A stretch of 64,000 nt of DNA from Endobugula sp965214375 (lineage in GTDB: Bacteria; Pseudomonadota; Gammaproteobacteria; Pseudomonadales; Cellvibrionaceae). Below the pieces are notes generated by a model. It was not told where the DNA came from. It saw only the letters and a list, made by a program, of their open reading frames with translations, and did no database searches. The position numbers were made by a program, and so were the translations under genes. Shown one piece after another: positions 47,121 through 55,543 of this stretch; positions within the stretch are counted from its first letter, which is position 1; the number at the start of each line of letters is the position of its first letter. Location of the stretch: positions 806,001 to 870,000 of the forward strand of contig OZ243947.1 in the NCBI GenBank assembly GCA_965214375.1, read 5' to 3'.

Positions 47121-49094
47121 TTAGCTTTTTAACTCCTTTTCCTCTTTGCCCAAACAATTGATTTGCTCTACATACACCCAATCCACAATATTTTCATTAG
47201 TTTTATATTCAGCAACCAATTTTTTTATAATACATAAAATCACATCAATATCATTTTGATCAACTACAGTACGCAACATATCAATATCTTTTTTCAATTC
47301 ATCCCAGGGAATAAAAAAGTCTTGCGCCCTTAGTATCTTGGCATGTGATGTTCGCTTTGGATTATCACCAAGCAATAGCTCTTCGTATAGTTTTTCCCCC
47401 GGGCGAAGACCTGTAATTTTAATTTCTATGTCACCATCGGGGTCTTGTTCATCCCTAACTGTCAATCCTGAAAGCTCAATCATATGTCGAGCCAACTCTG
47501 CTATCTTTACCGGATTACCCATATCCAATACAAAAACTTCACCTCCTTTTGCCATAGCTCCTGCTTGTATCACAAGCTGTGCCGCTTCAGGGATAGTCAT
47601 AAAATAACGAGTAATATCTGGGTGCGTTAACGTAATAGGACCACCATCACGTATTTGTTTCCGAAATTTTAAAATCACTGAACCGGAAGAACCCAGCACA
47701 TTGCCAAAACGCACCATCGAAAGGCGGGTATTGCCTGTATTGGAATGTTTAGAAAAAAGTGACTGCAAGCAAATCTCAGCTAACCTCTTACTTGCACCCA
47801 TTACATTAGTCGGTCGCACTGCTTTATCAGTAGAGATTAACACAAAGTCAGAAACACCTTTTTCAATGGCTGCCTGAGCTGTAGCTAACGTGCCAAACAC
47901 ATTATTCTTAATACCTTCAGTGGGATTATGCTCAACTAATGGAACGTGTTTATAAGCCGCAGCATGGTAAATAGTATCCGGCTGCCAAGTATCAATAATT
48001 TCCAACATACGCTCTTCGCTCGTTACAGATGCCAATAAAGGAACGAGCAGTATATCTTCTTTTACAGAAAGCAAATCCAGTTGTTGTTCCAGCTCACTAT
48101 GAATTGAATATAACGCATATTCACTAATTTCTATTAACAATAATTTTCTTGGTTTTAACTTGATTATTTGTCGGCATAACTCACTACCAATAGAACCACC
48201 AGCACCTGTTACTAAAACAACTTTATCTGAAACATTTCTGGTCAATAATATATAGTTAGGTGCAACACTCTCACGCCCTAACAAATCATCAATATCAAGC
48301 TCCCTTAAATTAGACGTGGTCACCCTACCTTCAGCCAAATCAGTCACACTAGGTAACGTGCGAACAGCTACATGGTGTTCGGAAATACTTTTTAAAATTT
48401 GATTACGTCGATGCAGGCTTGCTGAGGGTATGGCTAAAAGTACATGGGTAATTCTTTTAGATTGAATCAAGTCAGGCAAATCACTAGGAGAAAAAATAGG
48501 CTGACCATTTAACACATGACCATGCAATCTATCATCATCATCCAAAAAGCCAACCATCTGCATTTCAAAACTGTTTGACAATGCAGAAGCAAGCTGCATC
48601 CCGGTACTACCCGCACCATAAATAAGGGCTCTTGGTAGAGCAGAAACCTGTAATTGACTTTGATAGATACCACCAAGCCAGTAACGAATTAATCCGCGCG
48701 AACCGCCAATCGCAAAAAACAGTAACAACGGTTGTATAAGACCGATAGTCCTAGGGATGCCCGGAATACCTATAGCAGTAATAACACTAATATATAGAAG
48801 GCCATAAATCCCCATTGCTCTTGCAATAGCAAACATAGCTGGCCACCCAGAATAACGAAAAATAGCCCTATATAACCCGGAAACAATAAAAACAGGAATG
48901 GAAAAAGTAATTGAAAAAAAGATTGCCCAAAGCTCTACACCAGAGAGCCATACAAACTCACCAAGACGCAAATAAAAAGCAAACCAAACAGTTAAAACAC
49001 AAAGACATGTATCAACGGCAAGCGCTATGCCTCGTTTCGCATATCGAGGCAAAGCCAAAAGAGGTAAAGACGCTTTCCGAAGCTTTATTAACAT
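47121..49094 (-). CDS. wbpM: WbpM/CapD/FlaA1-type membrane NDP-sugar dehydratase
   Basis: 657 residues. Four membrane segments in the first 150 residues, a CoA-binding-like Rossmann region (I-Y-G-A-G-S-T-G near 160), then a catalytic dehydratase domain with L-V-T-G-A-G-G-S-I-G near 296. The active site T-D-K and T-N-V-M-G-A-S-K has methionine in place of tyrosine, as known for the long WbpM type. It makes UDP-4-keto-6-deoxy-GlcNAc leading to QuiNAc/FucNAc-type sugars, and often marks the end of O-antigen loci in Pseudomonas. Gene start 141 bases after tRNA-Asn. Confidence 0.93.
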   Translation of the reverse strand: MLIKLRKASLPLLALPRYAKRGIALAVDTCLCVLTVWFAFYLRLGEFVWLSGVELWAIFFSITFSIPVFIVSGLYRAIFRYSGWPAMFAIARAMGIYGLLYISVITAIGIPGIPRTIGLIQPLLLFFAIGGSRGLIRYWLGGIYQSQLQVSALPRALIYGAGSTGMQLASALSNSFEMQMVGFLDDDDRLHGHVLNGQPIFSPSDLPDLIQSKRITHVLLAIPSASLHRRNQILKSISEHHVAVRTLPSVTDLAEGRVTTSNLRELDIDDLLGRESVAPNYILLTRNVSDKVVLVTGAGGSIGSELCRQIIKLKPRKLLLIEISEYALYSIHSELEQQLDLLSVKEDILLVPLLASVTSEERMLEIIDTWQPDTIYHAAAYKHVPLVEHNPTEGIKNNVFGTLATAQAAIEKGVSDFVLISTDKAVRPTNVMGASKRLAEICLQSLFSKHSNTGNTRLSMVRFGNVLGSSGSVILKFRKQIRDGGPITLTHPDITRYFMTIPEAAQLVIQAGAMAKGGEVFVLDMGNPVKIAELARHMIELSGLTVRDEQDPDGDIEIKITGLRPGEKLYEELLLGDNPKRTSHAKILRAQDFFIPWDELKKDIDMLRTVVDQNDIDVILCIIKKLVAEYKTNENIVDWVYVEQINCLGKEEKELKS

Positions 49095-49235
49095 ATTTAT
49101 TTTTCTAAGTGGCTATTATTTGATGCTAAAGGCAAATACTGTAGAGTCGTCCGATAACGAGTTACATGAAGAAAAAAACCCTCTACTTTTAATAAATTAT
49201 TATAAAGCTTTCTTTTTTGGAACGCTTGAATAATT

Positions 49236-49311
49236 TGGCTCCGCCTGCTGGGCTCGAACCAGCGACCCAATGATTAACAGTCATTTGCTCTACCAACTGA
49301 GCTAAGGCGGA
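49236..49311 (-). tRNA. tRNA-Asn (anticodon GUU)
   Basis: Minus strand, 76 bases. Acceptor arm TCCGCCT pairs with AGGCGGA, followed by discriminator G and encoded CCA. D-arm GCTC...GAGC, anticodon stem AATGA/TCATT with loop CTGTTAA (anticodon GTT), and T-arm GCTGG TTCGAGC CCAGC are all complete. A near-consensus promoter lies just upstream (49,351-49,379). Confidence 0.97.
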
Positions 49312-49350
49312 ATAACAATTCAGGCAAGGGCACCCAAACAAGTGGTGGGC

Positions 49351-49379
49351 ATAATATAGATACCTTCACTTTCTGTCAA
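49351..49379 (-). promoter_or_regulatory. Sigma-70 promoter of tRNA-Asn
   Basis: Minus strand: TTGACA at 49,379-49,374, a spacer of exactly 17 bases, then TATTAT at 49,356-49,351. A GC-rich GCCC discriminator follows, the pattern of stringently controlled stable-RNA promoters. The predicted start is around 49,345, about 34 bases before the mature tRNA. Confidence 0.85.
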
Positions 49380-49434
49380 CCTTTCTCAAGCCTTGTATTT
49401 TTTTTAAATTGCACTTATTTATCAAAGATTTATT

Positions 49435-50625
49435 TCAAACCTCATCAGCAACGGTACGCTTGGATTTCAGGCCTCCCCAAGACTTACAACTGGGACATAA
49501 CCAATGTAGGGATTGCCCTTTGAAACCACATTGCTGGCACTGATAATAAGCACTTTTAGCAATCACGCGCTCCATTACCACCTTTAGGGAAGACAAATAT
49601 TGAAAGGTCTTACCCTCAGCGAACGCCAAATAGTAATCCAGCAATTTATGTAAACCAACGCCCGAGGGGTGTTTGATAATTTCATTAGCAACATATTCAG
49701 CCGCAACCAAATCACTTTCTTGTTGAGCAATTAAGTCTGCCAATGCCAATAGCACAACCACATCATGCTCACGTTGATGTAAATTTAATAAAAAAGCCTT
49801 ATATTTCTGAGTATTACCTATCACTTGATACGCCGTCGTCAAGAGCGGAATAATTTCAGCCGCATAATCGGTATGCGACGCTAACAGGCGTTCGAGCTGA
49901 ATGATGCCTTTTGCGTTATCGCCCACAGCAATTTCCAATTTACCCAACAGCAATGCTGCCCGGATACTTTGGCGTTCGTAACTCAATGCCTGTTTTAACC
50001 AATGTCTCGCATTCTCATAACGCTTGGCTTCAAAATCAATCTCGGCCAATTCACAACAAAAGTGCGCCCGGATTGGCGCCCACTTTTCATAGGTTCGGCT
50101 TAGACGTGATCCGGACAATTTTTGTAGTACTTCGAGCCCCTTCAACCACTCCTTTTCATCACGATATACTTCCAGCAAACATTGCAATCCCGCAACACGA
50201 TACAGCCCTTCTCGACTCACTAACTCAACCAACAAGCCTTCTGCACGGTCAAACAAACCTGCTTTGGCAAAGTCCATTGCCAACTCATATTGTGCTTGTT
50301 GTACATGTTGTAATGTCAGACCCGGTCTTGCCAGCAAGTTTTGATGAATACGTATCGCTCGGTCAACTTCGCCACGCTTTCGCAAAAGCTTACCTAGAGC
50401 CAGATGGGTTTCCAGTGTGTCGCTATTAACCTCCAACGCCCTTATGAAGGTATCAATAGCGGCATCAGGCTGCTCGTTGAGAAGAAAGTTAAGCCCCTGA
50501 AAGTAATGATCATCAATTTGTGTTTGTGAAGAGTCTTGCAATCCTTTACGAGCCTGGCGCACACCAGCATAAAAACCAATGGCCAGTGCAGCCAGCAATG
50601 CCAGATAAAGAGTCCAATCGCTCAT
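49435..50625 (-). CDS. lapB: LapB (YciM), LPS assembly regulator with TPR repeats
   Basis: 396 residues. An N-terminal membrane anchor (about residues 4-22) is followed by tetratricopeptide repeats, recognisable in L-L-R-K-R-G-E-V-D-R-A-I and similar helices, and ends in a rubredoxin-type zinc site (C-Q-Q-C near 366, C-P-S-C near 381). This is the LapB layout; in E. coli it recruits FtsH to degrade LpxC and balance LPS synthesis. It follows lapA with a 2-base gap in the ihfB-lapA-lapB order typical of gammaproteobacteria. Confidence 0.93.
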   Translation of the reverse strand: MSDWTLYLALLAALAIGFYAGVRQARKGLQDSSQTQIDDHYFQGLNFLLNEQPDAAIDTFIRALEVNSDTLETHLALGKLLRKRGEVDRAIRIHQNLLARPGLTLQHVQQAQYELAMDFAKAGLFDRAEGLLVELVSREGLYRVAGLQCLLEVYRDEKEWLKGLEVLQKLSGSRLSRTYEKWAPIRAHFCCELAEIDFEAKRYENARHWLKQALSYERQSIRAALLLGKLEIAVGDNAKGIIQLERLLASHTDYAAEIIPLLTTAYQVIGNTQKYKAFLLNLHQREHDVVVLLALADLIAQQESDLVAAEYVANEIIKHPSGVGLHKLLDYYLAFAEGKTFQYLSSLKVVMERVIAKSAYYQCQQCGFKGQSLHWLCPSCKSWGGLKSKRTVADEV

Positions 50626-50627
50626 GA

Positions 50628-50933
50628 TCAGGAACCTTTAATGCTCGCGATTCTTAAACGATTAACTTCTGATTCCAGCTGCGTAATACGCTTGTCCTTA
50701 TACTTTCCGGCACGAAGATTACATAAGCCGGGCAAAAAGCTGATAAGGAATCCAACGATAGCACCTAAAAAAAGCGCAATGGTCATCCATAAACCCATAC
50801 TGAGAGATGGCAGTTGGTGACCAAAAAAAACTAATGGTACCAAGCTGTTATTTTCTGAAGTAAAGGTGATGCCTATAATCAGAGCAAATAAAAAGAGTAT
50901 CAATAAGAACAGTCGCTTGATCCATTTAAGCAT
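50628..50933 (-). CDS. lapA: LapA-domain inner-membrane protein (YciS)
   Basis: 101 residues with two membrane segments (around 5-25 and 44-66) and a short charged C-terminal coil. Size and position before lapB fit LapA. It contains the typical F-A-L-I-I-G-I-T-F-T-S-E-N and later P-S-L-S-M-G-L-W. It shares LPS-assembly control with LapB. The start overlaps the ihfB stop by 8 bases. Confidence 0.9.
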   Translation of the reverse strand: MLKWIKRLFLLILFLFALIIGITFTSENNSLVPLVFFGHQLPSLSMGLWMTIALFLGAIVGFLISFLPGLCNLRAGKYKDKRITQLESEVNRLRIASIKGS

Positions 50934-51243
50934 GGGTCAGTTCTAGTCCCTGTTCCCGCTGAATACCTTCATTAACCCTATCACGCATTTCCTTACCGGG
51001 TTTGAAGTGAGGAACATATTTCCCTGCCAGTTGTACGGATTCACCCGTTTTCGGGTTACGTCCTACACGCGGTTCACGGTAATGAAGTGAAAAACTGCCA
51101 AAACCACGAATTTCTATACGCTCGCCCCCGGCTAGCGTTTGCGACATATGTTCAAGCATACTTTTAACGGCCAGCTCAATATCTTTAATTGAAAGCTGAT
51201 CCTGATGCTCTGCCATTTTTTCAATAAGTTCTGATTTTGTCAT
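50926..51243 (-). CDS. ihfB: Integration host factor beta subunit
   Basis: 105 residues from the ATG at 51,243, which gives the usual M-T-K-S-E-L-I start; a nine-codon longer frame exists. R-I-E-I-R-G-F-G-S-F-S near residue 44 and G-R-N-P-K-T-G near 65, including the DNA-intercalating proline, are IHF beta hallmarks. It binds and bends DNA as a heterodimer with IhfA. It lies between rpsA and lapA, separated from rpsA by a terminator-like hairpin. Confidence 0.95.
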   Translation of the reverse strand: MTKSELIEKMAEHQDQLSIKDIELAVKSMLEHMSQTLAGGERIEIRGFGSFSLHYREPRVGRNPKTGESVQLAGKYVPHFKPGKEMRDRVNEGIQREQGLELTHA

Positions 51244-51332
51244 AAGGCCCACCCTGCATATCGACAACATGGTACTAATCCCAATAATATCAATACATTA
51301 GGGATATGTAACGAGAAAACACATAAATTTTA

Positions 51333-51355
51333 CAAAAAATGCCGCATTATGCGGC
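51333..51355 (-). terminator. Rho-independent terminator after rpsA
   Basis: On the minus strand, starting 33 bases after the rpsA stop, the hairpin GCCGCA-TAA-TGCGGC is followed by ATTTTTT. The stem is perfect. The plus strand also has a T run after it (CTTTTT), so it could act in both directions. ihfB begins about 90 bases further on and may have its own promoter. Confidence 0.8.
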
Positions 51356-51387
51356 CTTTTTCACGATTTCAAGCAGAAATTGAGCAA

Positions 51388-53073
51388 TTATTGCTTATCC
51401 TGACCTTCCATCTGCGCCTTGATCAAATCACCCAGTGTCGCTGGTGAAGCGCCTTCAGCGGACTTTTCACTATGCTCTTTGATCGCTGCTTTTTCTTCAG
51501 CGGCATCTTTGGCTTTGAGTGAGAGAGCCAAAGAACGATTTTTGCCATCAACATTGATCACAACCACTTCCACCTCATCGCCAACAGACAATACCGTTGA
51601 TGCATCATCCACCTTATCACGACTTAGTTCAGAAACTTTAATGTAACCTTCAACTTCCTCAGCCAAGGTCACAACAGCGCCTTTAGCATCGACTTCTTTA
51701 ACCGTACCTTTGACAATGGAACCCTTACCATTCGCTGATGTATAGGCAGAGAAATGATCTTCCTCCAGCTGTTTGATACCCAGAGAAATACGCTCACGCT
51801 CAGGATCAACGGCCATAATAACGGTTTCTAACTCATCACCTTTCTTGAAGTTACGAACCGCTTCTTCGCCTGCCTCACTCCAAGAAATATCAGACAAGTG
51901 AACCAAACCATCAATACCGCCATCAAGACCGATGAAAATACCAAAGTCGGTAATAGATTTGATTTTCCCAGAAATTTTGTCGCCTTTCTGGAACTGCTCG
52001 CCAAAGGCATCCCATGGATTTTCTTGGCACTGTTTGATACCCAGAGAAATACGACGACGCTCTTCGTCAATTTCCAGTATCATGACTTCAACTTCGTCAC
52101 CCAAGTTGACAACCTTAGATGGGTGGATATTTTTGTTAGTCCAATCCATTTCAGAAACGTGGACCAAACCTTCAACGCCTTCCTCAATCTCAGCAAAACA
52201 ACCGTAGTCGGTCAAGTTGGTCACAACTGCTTTCGCTTTCGCACCTACAGGATAACGATTCGTAATTTCAACCCAAGGATCTTCACCCATTTGTTTCAGA
52301 CCCAGAGATACACGGTTACGCTCACGATCAAATTTCAGTACGCGAACATCGATTTCGTCACCCACATTAACAATTTCACTTGGGTGCTGGATACGCTTCC
52401 ACGCCATATCAGTAATATGCAACAGACCATCAACACCACCCAAGTCAACAAAGGCACCGTAATCAGTCAAGTTCTTAACAATACCTTTGGCAATTGAACC
52501 TTCTTCTAGGCTCGCCAACAATTCTTCACGCTCAGCAGAATTTGCAGTTTCCATCACCGCGCGACGCGAAACAACCACATTGTTACGCTTTTGATCCAGC
52601 TTGATCACTTTAAATTCAAGCTCTTTACCTTCCAGATGCGCCGTATCACGTACTGGGCGCACATCAACCAAAGAACCTGGTAAGAAGGCACGAATACCTG
52701 CCACATCAACCGTAAAACCACCTTTGACTTTACCGTTGATCATACCGGTCATGACTTCTTCAGCCGTATGGGCTGCTTCCAAAATTTTCCAAGACTCAGC
52801 ACGCTTGGCTTTCTCACGGGACAACTTGGTTTCACCAAAACCGTCTTCTACGGTTTCCAGTGCAACATCAACTTCGTCACCAATTTCCAGTGTAATTTCA
52901 CCGCTCTCGTTAATAAACTGAGAGGCTGGTATCACACCTTCGGACTTGAGACCTGCATGAACAGTGACCCAGTCGCGATCAATATCAATAACAACACCCG
53001 TTACAATGGCTCCAGGAACCATATCAACGGTTTTTAAACTTTCTTCAAAGAGTTCTGCGAAATTTTCGCTCAT
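51388..53073 (-). CDS. rpsA: Ribosomal protein S1
   Basis: 561 residues from the ATG at 53,073 (M-S-E-N-F-A-E-L-F-E-E-S), close to the 557 of E. coli S1. Six S1 RNA-binding repeats can be followed by their recurring V-x-x-L-x-D-Y-G-x-F-x-x-L or similar segments. It unfolds and binds mRNA leaders on the 30S subunit. The apparent longer frame to 53,109 would include the promoter region. The leader has only a weak Shine-Dalgarno sequence, as usual for the autoregulated rpsA mRNA. Confidence 0.97.
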   Translation of the reverse strand: MSENFAELFEESLKTVDMVPGAIVTGVVIDIDRDWVTVHAGLKSEGVIPASQFINESGEITLEIGDEVDVALETVEDGFGETKLSREKAKRAESWKILEAAHTAEEVMTGMINGKVKGGFTVDVAGIRAFLPGSLVDVRPVRDTAHLEGKELEFKVIKLDQKRNNVVVSRRAVMETANSAEREELLASLEEGSIAKGIVKNLTDYGAFVDLGGVDGLLHITDMAWKRIQHPSEIVNVGDEIDVRVLKFDRERNRVSLGLKQMGEDPWVEITNRYPVGAKAKAVVTNLTDYGCFAEIEEGVEGLVHVSEMDWTNKNIHPSKVVNLGDEVEVMILEIDEERRRISLGIKQCQENPWDAFGEQFQKGDKISGKIKSITDFGIFIGLDGGIDGLVHLSDISWSEAGEEAVRNFKKGDELETVIMAVDPERERISLGIKQLEEDHFSAYTSANGKGSIVKGTVKEVDAKGAVVTLAEEVEGYIKVSELSRDKVDDASTVLSVGDEVEVVVINVDGKNRSLALSLKAKDAAEEKAAIKEHSEKSAEGASPATLGDLIKAQMEGQDKQ

Positions 53074-53097
53074 AAGGAGAGACCTATCTTTCACCGC

Positions 53098-53128
53098 ATT
53101 ATCAGGCATGCGGGCCAGTTAATGTCAA
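53098..53128 (-). promoter_or_regulatory. Possible promoter of rpsA
   Basis: Minus strand: a perfect TTGACA at 53,128-53,123 and GATAAT at 53,103-53,098, with a 19-base spacer that is longer than ideal. It would start transcription just upstream of the rpsA ATG at 53,073. Additional promoters upstream, in cmk, are likely. Confidence 0.4.
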
Positions 53129-53207
53129 CACTGTAATTTTTTTTCCTGACAAACCAAATCAACAGTGTTATTCAAATGTCTGATATCGTTATATTTTTAA
53201 TTAAAGA

Positions 53208-53885
53208 TCAACTAATAGTCAGACGCTCTTTTACTACGGAAGAAATCGCATCAAGCACTTCATTAATCGTCATTGATGTACTATCAATTTCCAGTGCATC
53301 AGCAGCAGGTTCTAACGGAGATGCAGAACGCTGCATATCACATTCATCACGTGCTTGTATATCTTCCAGCAGGGCGCGGAGATTAGCAGATTCGCCCCTT
53401 TCAAGCAACTGTTTATAACGCCTCTGAGACCTCTCTTCCGCCGATGCAGTCAAAAACACTTTGACCACTGCCTGCGGAAAGACGGTTGTCCCCATATCAC
53501 GCCCATCAGCCACTAAACCGGGTGGCATTTGGAAAGCACGCTGGCGATCCAACAATGCCTCACGTACCGATGTATGCGCTGCGACGACTGAAGCTCCCAT
53601 ACTTGCCGTTTCTTTACGAATATCTTGTGTCACATCATGGCCGTCAAGTAGAACAACAACACCCACCTCTGTCGGTTCAAAACTGACATTTAACTGCGCG
53701 GCAACGGTAGCCATGTCCATAGCGTTATGTAAATCCAATTTTTGTTGAATACCTGCCACCGCTGTCACACGATATAACGCACCACTATCCAGTAAATGAA
53801 ACCCGTATTTCTGAGCTAATAACTGACAAATCGTCCCCTTACCCGCACCACTGGGACCATCAACGGTAATCACAGGAACTATCAT
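53208..53885 (-). CDS. cmk: Cytidylate kinase
   Basis: 225 residues. P-loop D-G-P-S-G-A-G-K-G-T near residue 10, the substrate-binding D-S-G-A-L-Y-R near 36, and A-D-G-R-D-M-G-T-T-V-F near 126 are CMP kinase signatures. It phosphorylates CMP and dCMP to the diphosphates, in pyrimidine salvage. It lies directly before rpsA, the conserved gammaproteobacterial order, and its start overlaps the pyrF stop by 4 bases. Confidence 0.96.
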   Translation of the reverse strand: MIVPVITVDGPSGAGKGTICQLLAQKYGFHLLDSGALYRVTAVAGIQQKLDLHNAMDMATVAAQLNVSFEPTEVGVVVLLDGHDVTQDIRKETASMGASVVAAHTSVREALLDRQRAFQMPPGLVADGRDMGTTVFPQAVVKVFLTASAEERSQRRYKQLLERGESANLRALLEDIQARDECDMQRSASPLEPAADALEIDSTSMTINEVLDAISSVVKERLTIS

Positions 53886-54613
53886 AGTTTTACCTTTGCT
53901 ACAGCTTTGAGAGACGTATACACCGCTTCACATGCCTGTGCTGGATTAACGGCTTGCGTGATTGGACGGCCAATTACCAGATAATCACTACCGTTCTTGA
54001 TTGCATCAACAGGAGTCACTACACGGCGCTGATCATCAGCAACTGAATCAGCCGGACGAATACCGGGAGTCACCAAGCAAAAGTCATCTCCGAATTCTGA
54101 TTTTAATAAAGAGGCTTCACGAGCAGAACACACAACCCCATCCAAACCCGCTGACTGTGTGAGCCTGGCAAGGCGCAGCACCTGCGCTTGGGGATCAGTG
54201 TCCAAGCCAATATCAACAAGATCTTCAGCGGTCATACTGGTTAATACCGTTACAGCAATTAACAGTGGATTATTAGATGAAGATTCTACCGCTTCGCGTG
54301 CGGCTTCTAACATACGACGACCACCCGAGGCATGGACATTGACCATCCAGACACCCAGATCAGCGGCAGCTTTGACAGATTTGGCAACAGTATTAGGAAT
54401 ATCGTGATACTTGAGATCCAGAAAAACATCAAAACCTTGAGACATTAATTGCTCTACTAGTTGTGGACCAGCCACCGTAAACAATTCTTTACCAACTTTT
54501 AAACGACAATGTTCAGGGGTTAATTGAGACGCTAACTGTAAGCATGATTCTGCTTCAGGAAAATCCATTGCAACGACAATGGGAGAAGAAAATATTGATG
54601 AAGATGATGGCAT
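53882..54613 (-). CDS. pyrF: Orotidine 5'-phosphate decarboxylase
   Basis: 243 residues from the ATG at 54,613; a frame 12 codons longer exists but has no support. A-M-D-F-P near residue 15, the catalytic F-L-D-L-K-Y-H-D-I-P-N-T near 65, and V-T-P-G-I-R-P near 194 are the family motifs. It performs the last step of UMP synthesis. The start overlaps no other gene; 80 bases separate it from the ComEA-like gene. Confidence 0.96.
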   Translation of the reverse strand: MPSSSSIFSSPIVVAMDFPEAESCLQLASQLTPEHCRLKVGKELFTVAGPQLVEQLMSQGFDVFLDLKYHDIPNTVAKSVKAAADLGVWMVNVHASGGRRMLEAAREAVESSSNNPLLIAVTVLTSMTAEDLVDIGLDTDPQAQVLRLARLTQSAGLDGVVCSAREASLLKSEFGDDFCLVTPGIRPADSVADDQRRVVTPVDAIKNGSDYLVIGRPITQAVNPAQACEAVYTSLKAVAKVKL

Positions 54614-54660
54614 AACGGCTCCGATAATTATCGAAGCGCACGATAGCATAAAGGAAAGGA

Positions 54661-54677
54661 TGCCTCAATTTGAGACA
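54661..54677 (-). terminator. Possible weak terminator after the ComEA-like gene
   Basis: An inverted repeat TGTCTCAA-A-TTGAGGCA in the minus-strand sense lies 17 bases after the ComEA-like stop, followed by pyrimidine-rich TCCTTTCCTTT. The stem has one G-T pair and a very short loop, so efficiency is doubtful. Confidence 0.4.
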
Positions 54678-54693
54678 CCCTGTATTAGGAAAA

Positions 54694-55026
54694 CTAAAAA
54701 GTAATATAAGGCTTAATGCGTTCAAGCGTTTTTTTACCAATACCGTTAACCTCGGATAGTTGCTCAATAGCGGTAAATTGACCGTAAGCATCACGCCATT
54801 CGATAATAGCTTGGGCTTTTTTAAAGCCGATGCCTTTAACAGTCGCAGCAATGTCCTCTGCGCTGGCACTATTAATATTAACGCGTTGTATTAATGGGGA
54901 TTGGGATATTTGAGAAGCGGTTCTCTCTGGCACTTCGGTTGCATTCGCGGGTGACGAAACCAAGCCAAGGGGTAATAGAACCAAAGATAACAGCAAGGGA
55001 TAAAAATATTTTAATGATGTTTCCAT
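54694..55026 (-). CDS. ComEA-like helix-hairpin-helix DNA-binding protein
   Basis: 110 residues from the ATG at 55,026, which has a strong GGAGG ribosome-binding site. An N-terminal signal peptide (hydrophobic L-L-L-S-L-V-L-L-P-L-G-L, cleavage probably after A-N-A) is followed by two helix-hairpin-helix motifs: V-N-I-N-S-A-S-A-E-D near residue 49 and E-V-N-G-I-G-K-K-T-L near 92. This is the periplasmic ComEA competence protein type that binds incoming DNA; housekeeping relatives are also widespread. It is the first gene of the pyrF-cmk-rpsA direction. Confidence 0.9.
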   Translation of the reverse strand: METSLKYFYPLLLSLVLLPLGLVSSPANATEVPERTASQISQSPLIQRVNINSASAEDIAATVKGIGFKKAQAIIEWRDAYGQFTAIEQLSEVNGIGKKTLERIKPYITF

Positions 55027-55100
55027 CAGATAACCTCCATGTAAGATAAGGGAAAGCAAGAATAGTCCAGTATTAATGCTCTGGCATCCTTGCCGAGTTA

Positions 55101-55121
55101 AGTTTCTGTCTCCCAGAAACT
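55101..55121. repeat. Perfect inverted repeat upstream of the ComEA-like gene
   Basis: AGTTTCTG-TCTCC-CAGAAACT, an 8-base stem with a 5-base loop, about 75 bases upstream of the ComEA-like ATG. No T run follows on either strand, so it is more likely an operator or a leader hairpin than a terminator. Confidence 0.5.
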
Positions 55122-55150
55122 GTAGTCATCATACTGATTGATTTTATGTA

Positions 55151-55171
55151 GGGGGGGGGGGGGGGGGGGGG
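55151..55171 (+). repeat. Homopolymer of 21 G
   Basis: An uninterrupted run of G in otherwise AT-rich intergenic DNA, 125 bases upstream of the ComEA-like ATG and directly before the first prophage-side sequence. It could be a slippage-prone phase-variable tract, an accidental expansion at a transposition junction, or a two-colour sequencing or assembly artefact. Confidence 0.9.
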
Positions 55172-55333
55172 TGTTTAGTTCTGGACAGAGGGTTATTTAA
55201 GGAAAAACGTTCAAACAATTGATTTTGTTAGAAAAAAGGATTTTCAAGGAATTTTGCAATTAACACATACTTCTGGACAAAATTACTCAAAAAGTGCTTT
55301 TAAAGTGTTAATAATTCGCTACAAAATGGTGTG
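55172..55333. other. Possible Mu-like phage end with repeated TCTGGACA sites
   Basis: The stretch after the G run starts TGTTTAGTTCTGGACA. TCTGGACA recurs at 55,180-55,187 and 55,272-55,279 in the same direction, and inverted at 55,471-55,478. Transposable phage ends start with TG and carry several transposase sites at such spacings, so this may be the phage left or right terminus. No coding frame of size is seen. Confidence 0.4.
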
Positions 55334-55543
55334 TTAAGTATAAATTGCTCGCACATTAATTGCTACTAATTGCCCGCTGGGGGTGCTGATTGGATGAATG
55401 GCTCGGATAGTATTATAATAATGGTAAGCCAGTGAGGCAGGAAAAGGCTTCTGTCGTTGCGCATCTTTGATGTCCAGACGCATGTGGGATACGCCGCCCC
55501 ACCACTGGCTATAACTCTCCCTCCAATAATGTATATTCACCAC
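55334..55543 (-). CDS. Possible small gene after the MuF-toxin-like gene
   Basis: Frame of up to 69 codons overlapping the end of the MuF gene by 35 bases; an internal ATG at 55,483 would give 49 residues with the composition of a real, slightly basic protein. No family is recognised. Position directly behind a MuF-type toxin tail would fit an immunity protein, but the size is small and the frame may be chance. Confidence 0.3.
   Translation of the reverse strand: MVNIHYWRESYSQWWGGVSHMRLDIKDAQRQKPFPASLAYHYYNTIRAIHPISTPSGQLVAINVRAIYT

Noticed and set aside
49911..50429. 172-codon plus-strand frame opposite lapB
   Set aside because: It overlaps the intact lapB gene in full and shows no domain or ribosome-binding site.
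51898..52497. 199-codon plus-strand frame opposite rpsA
   Set aside because: It lies fully inside the well-supported rpsA gene on the other strand and resembles no protein; a shadow frame.
55151..55171. The G run as an established phase-variation switch of the ComEA-like gene
   Set aside because: Distance to the promoter elements is not known and artefact is possible; kept only as an open observation.
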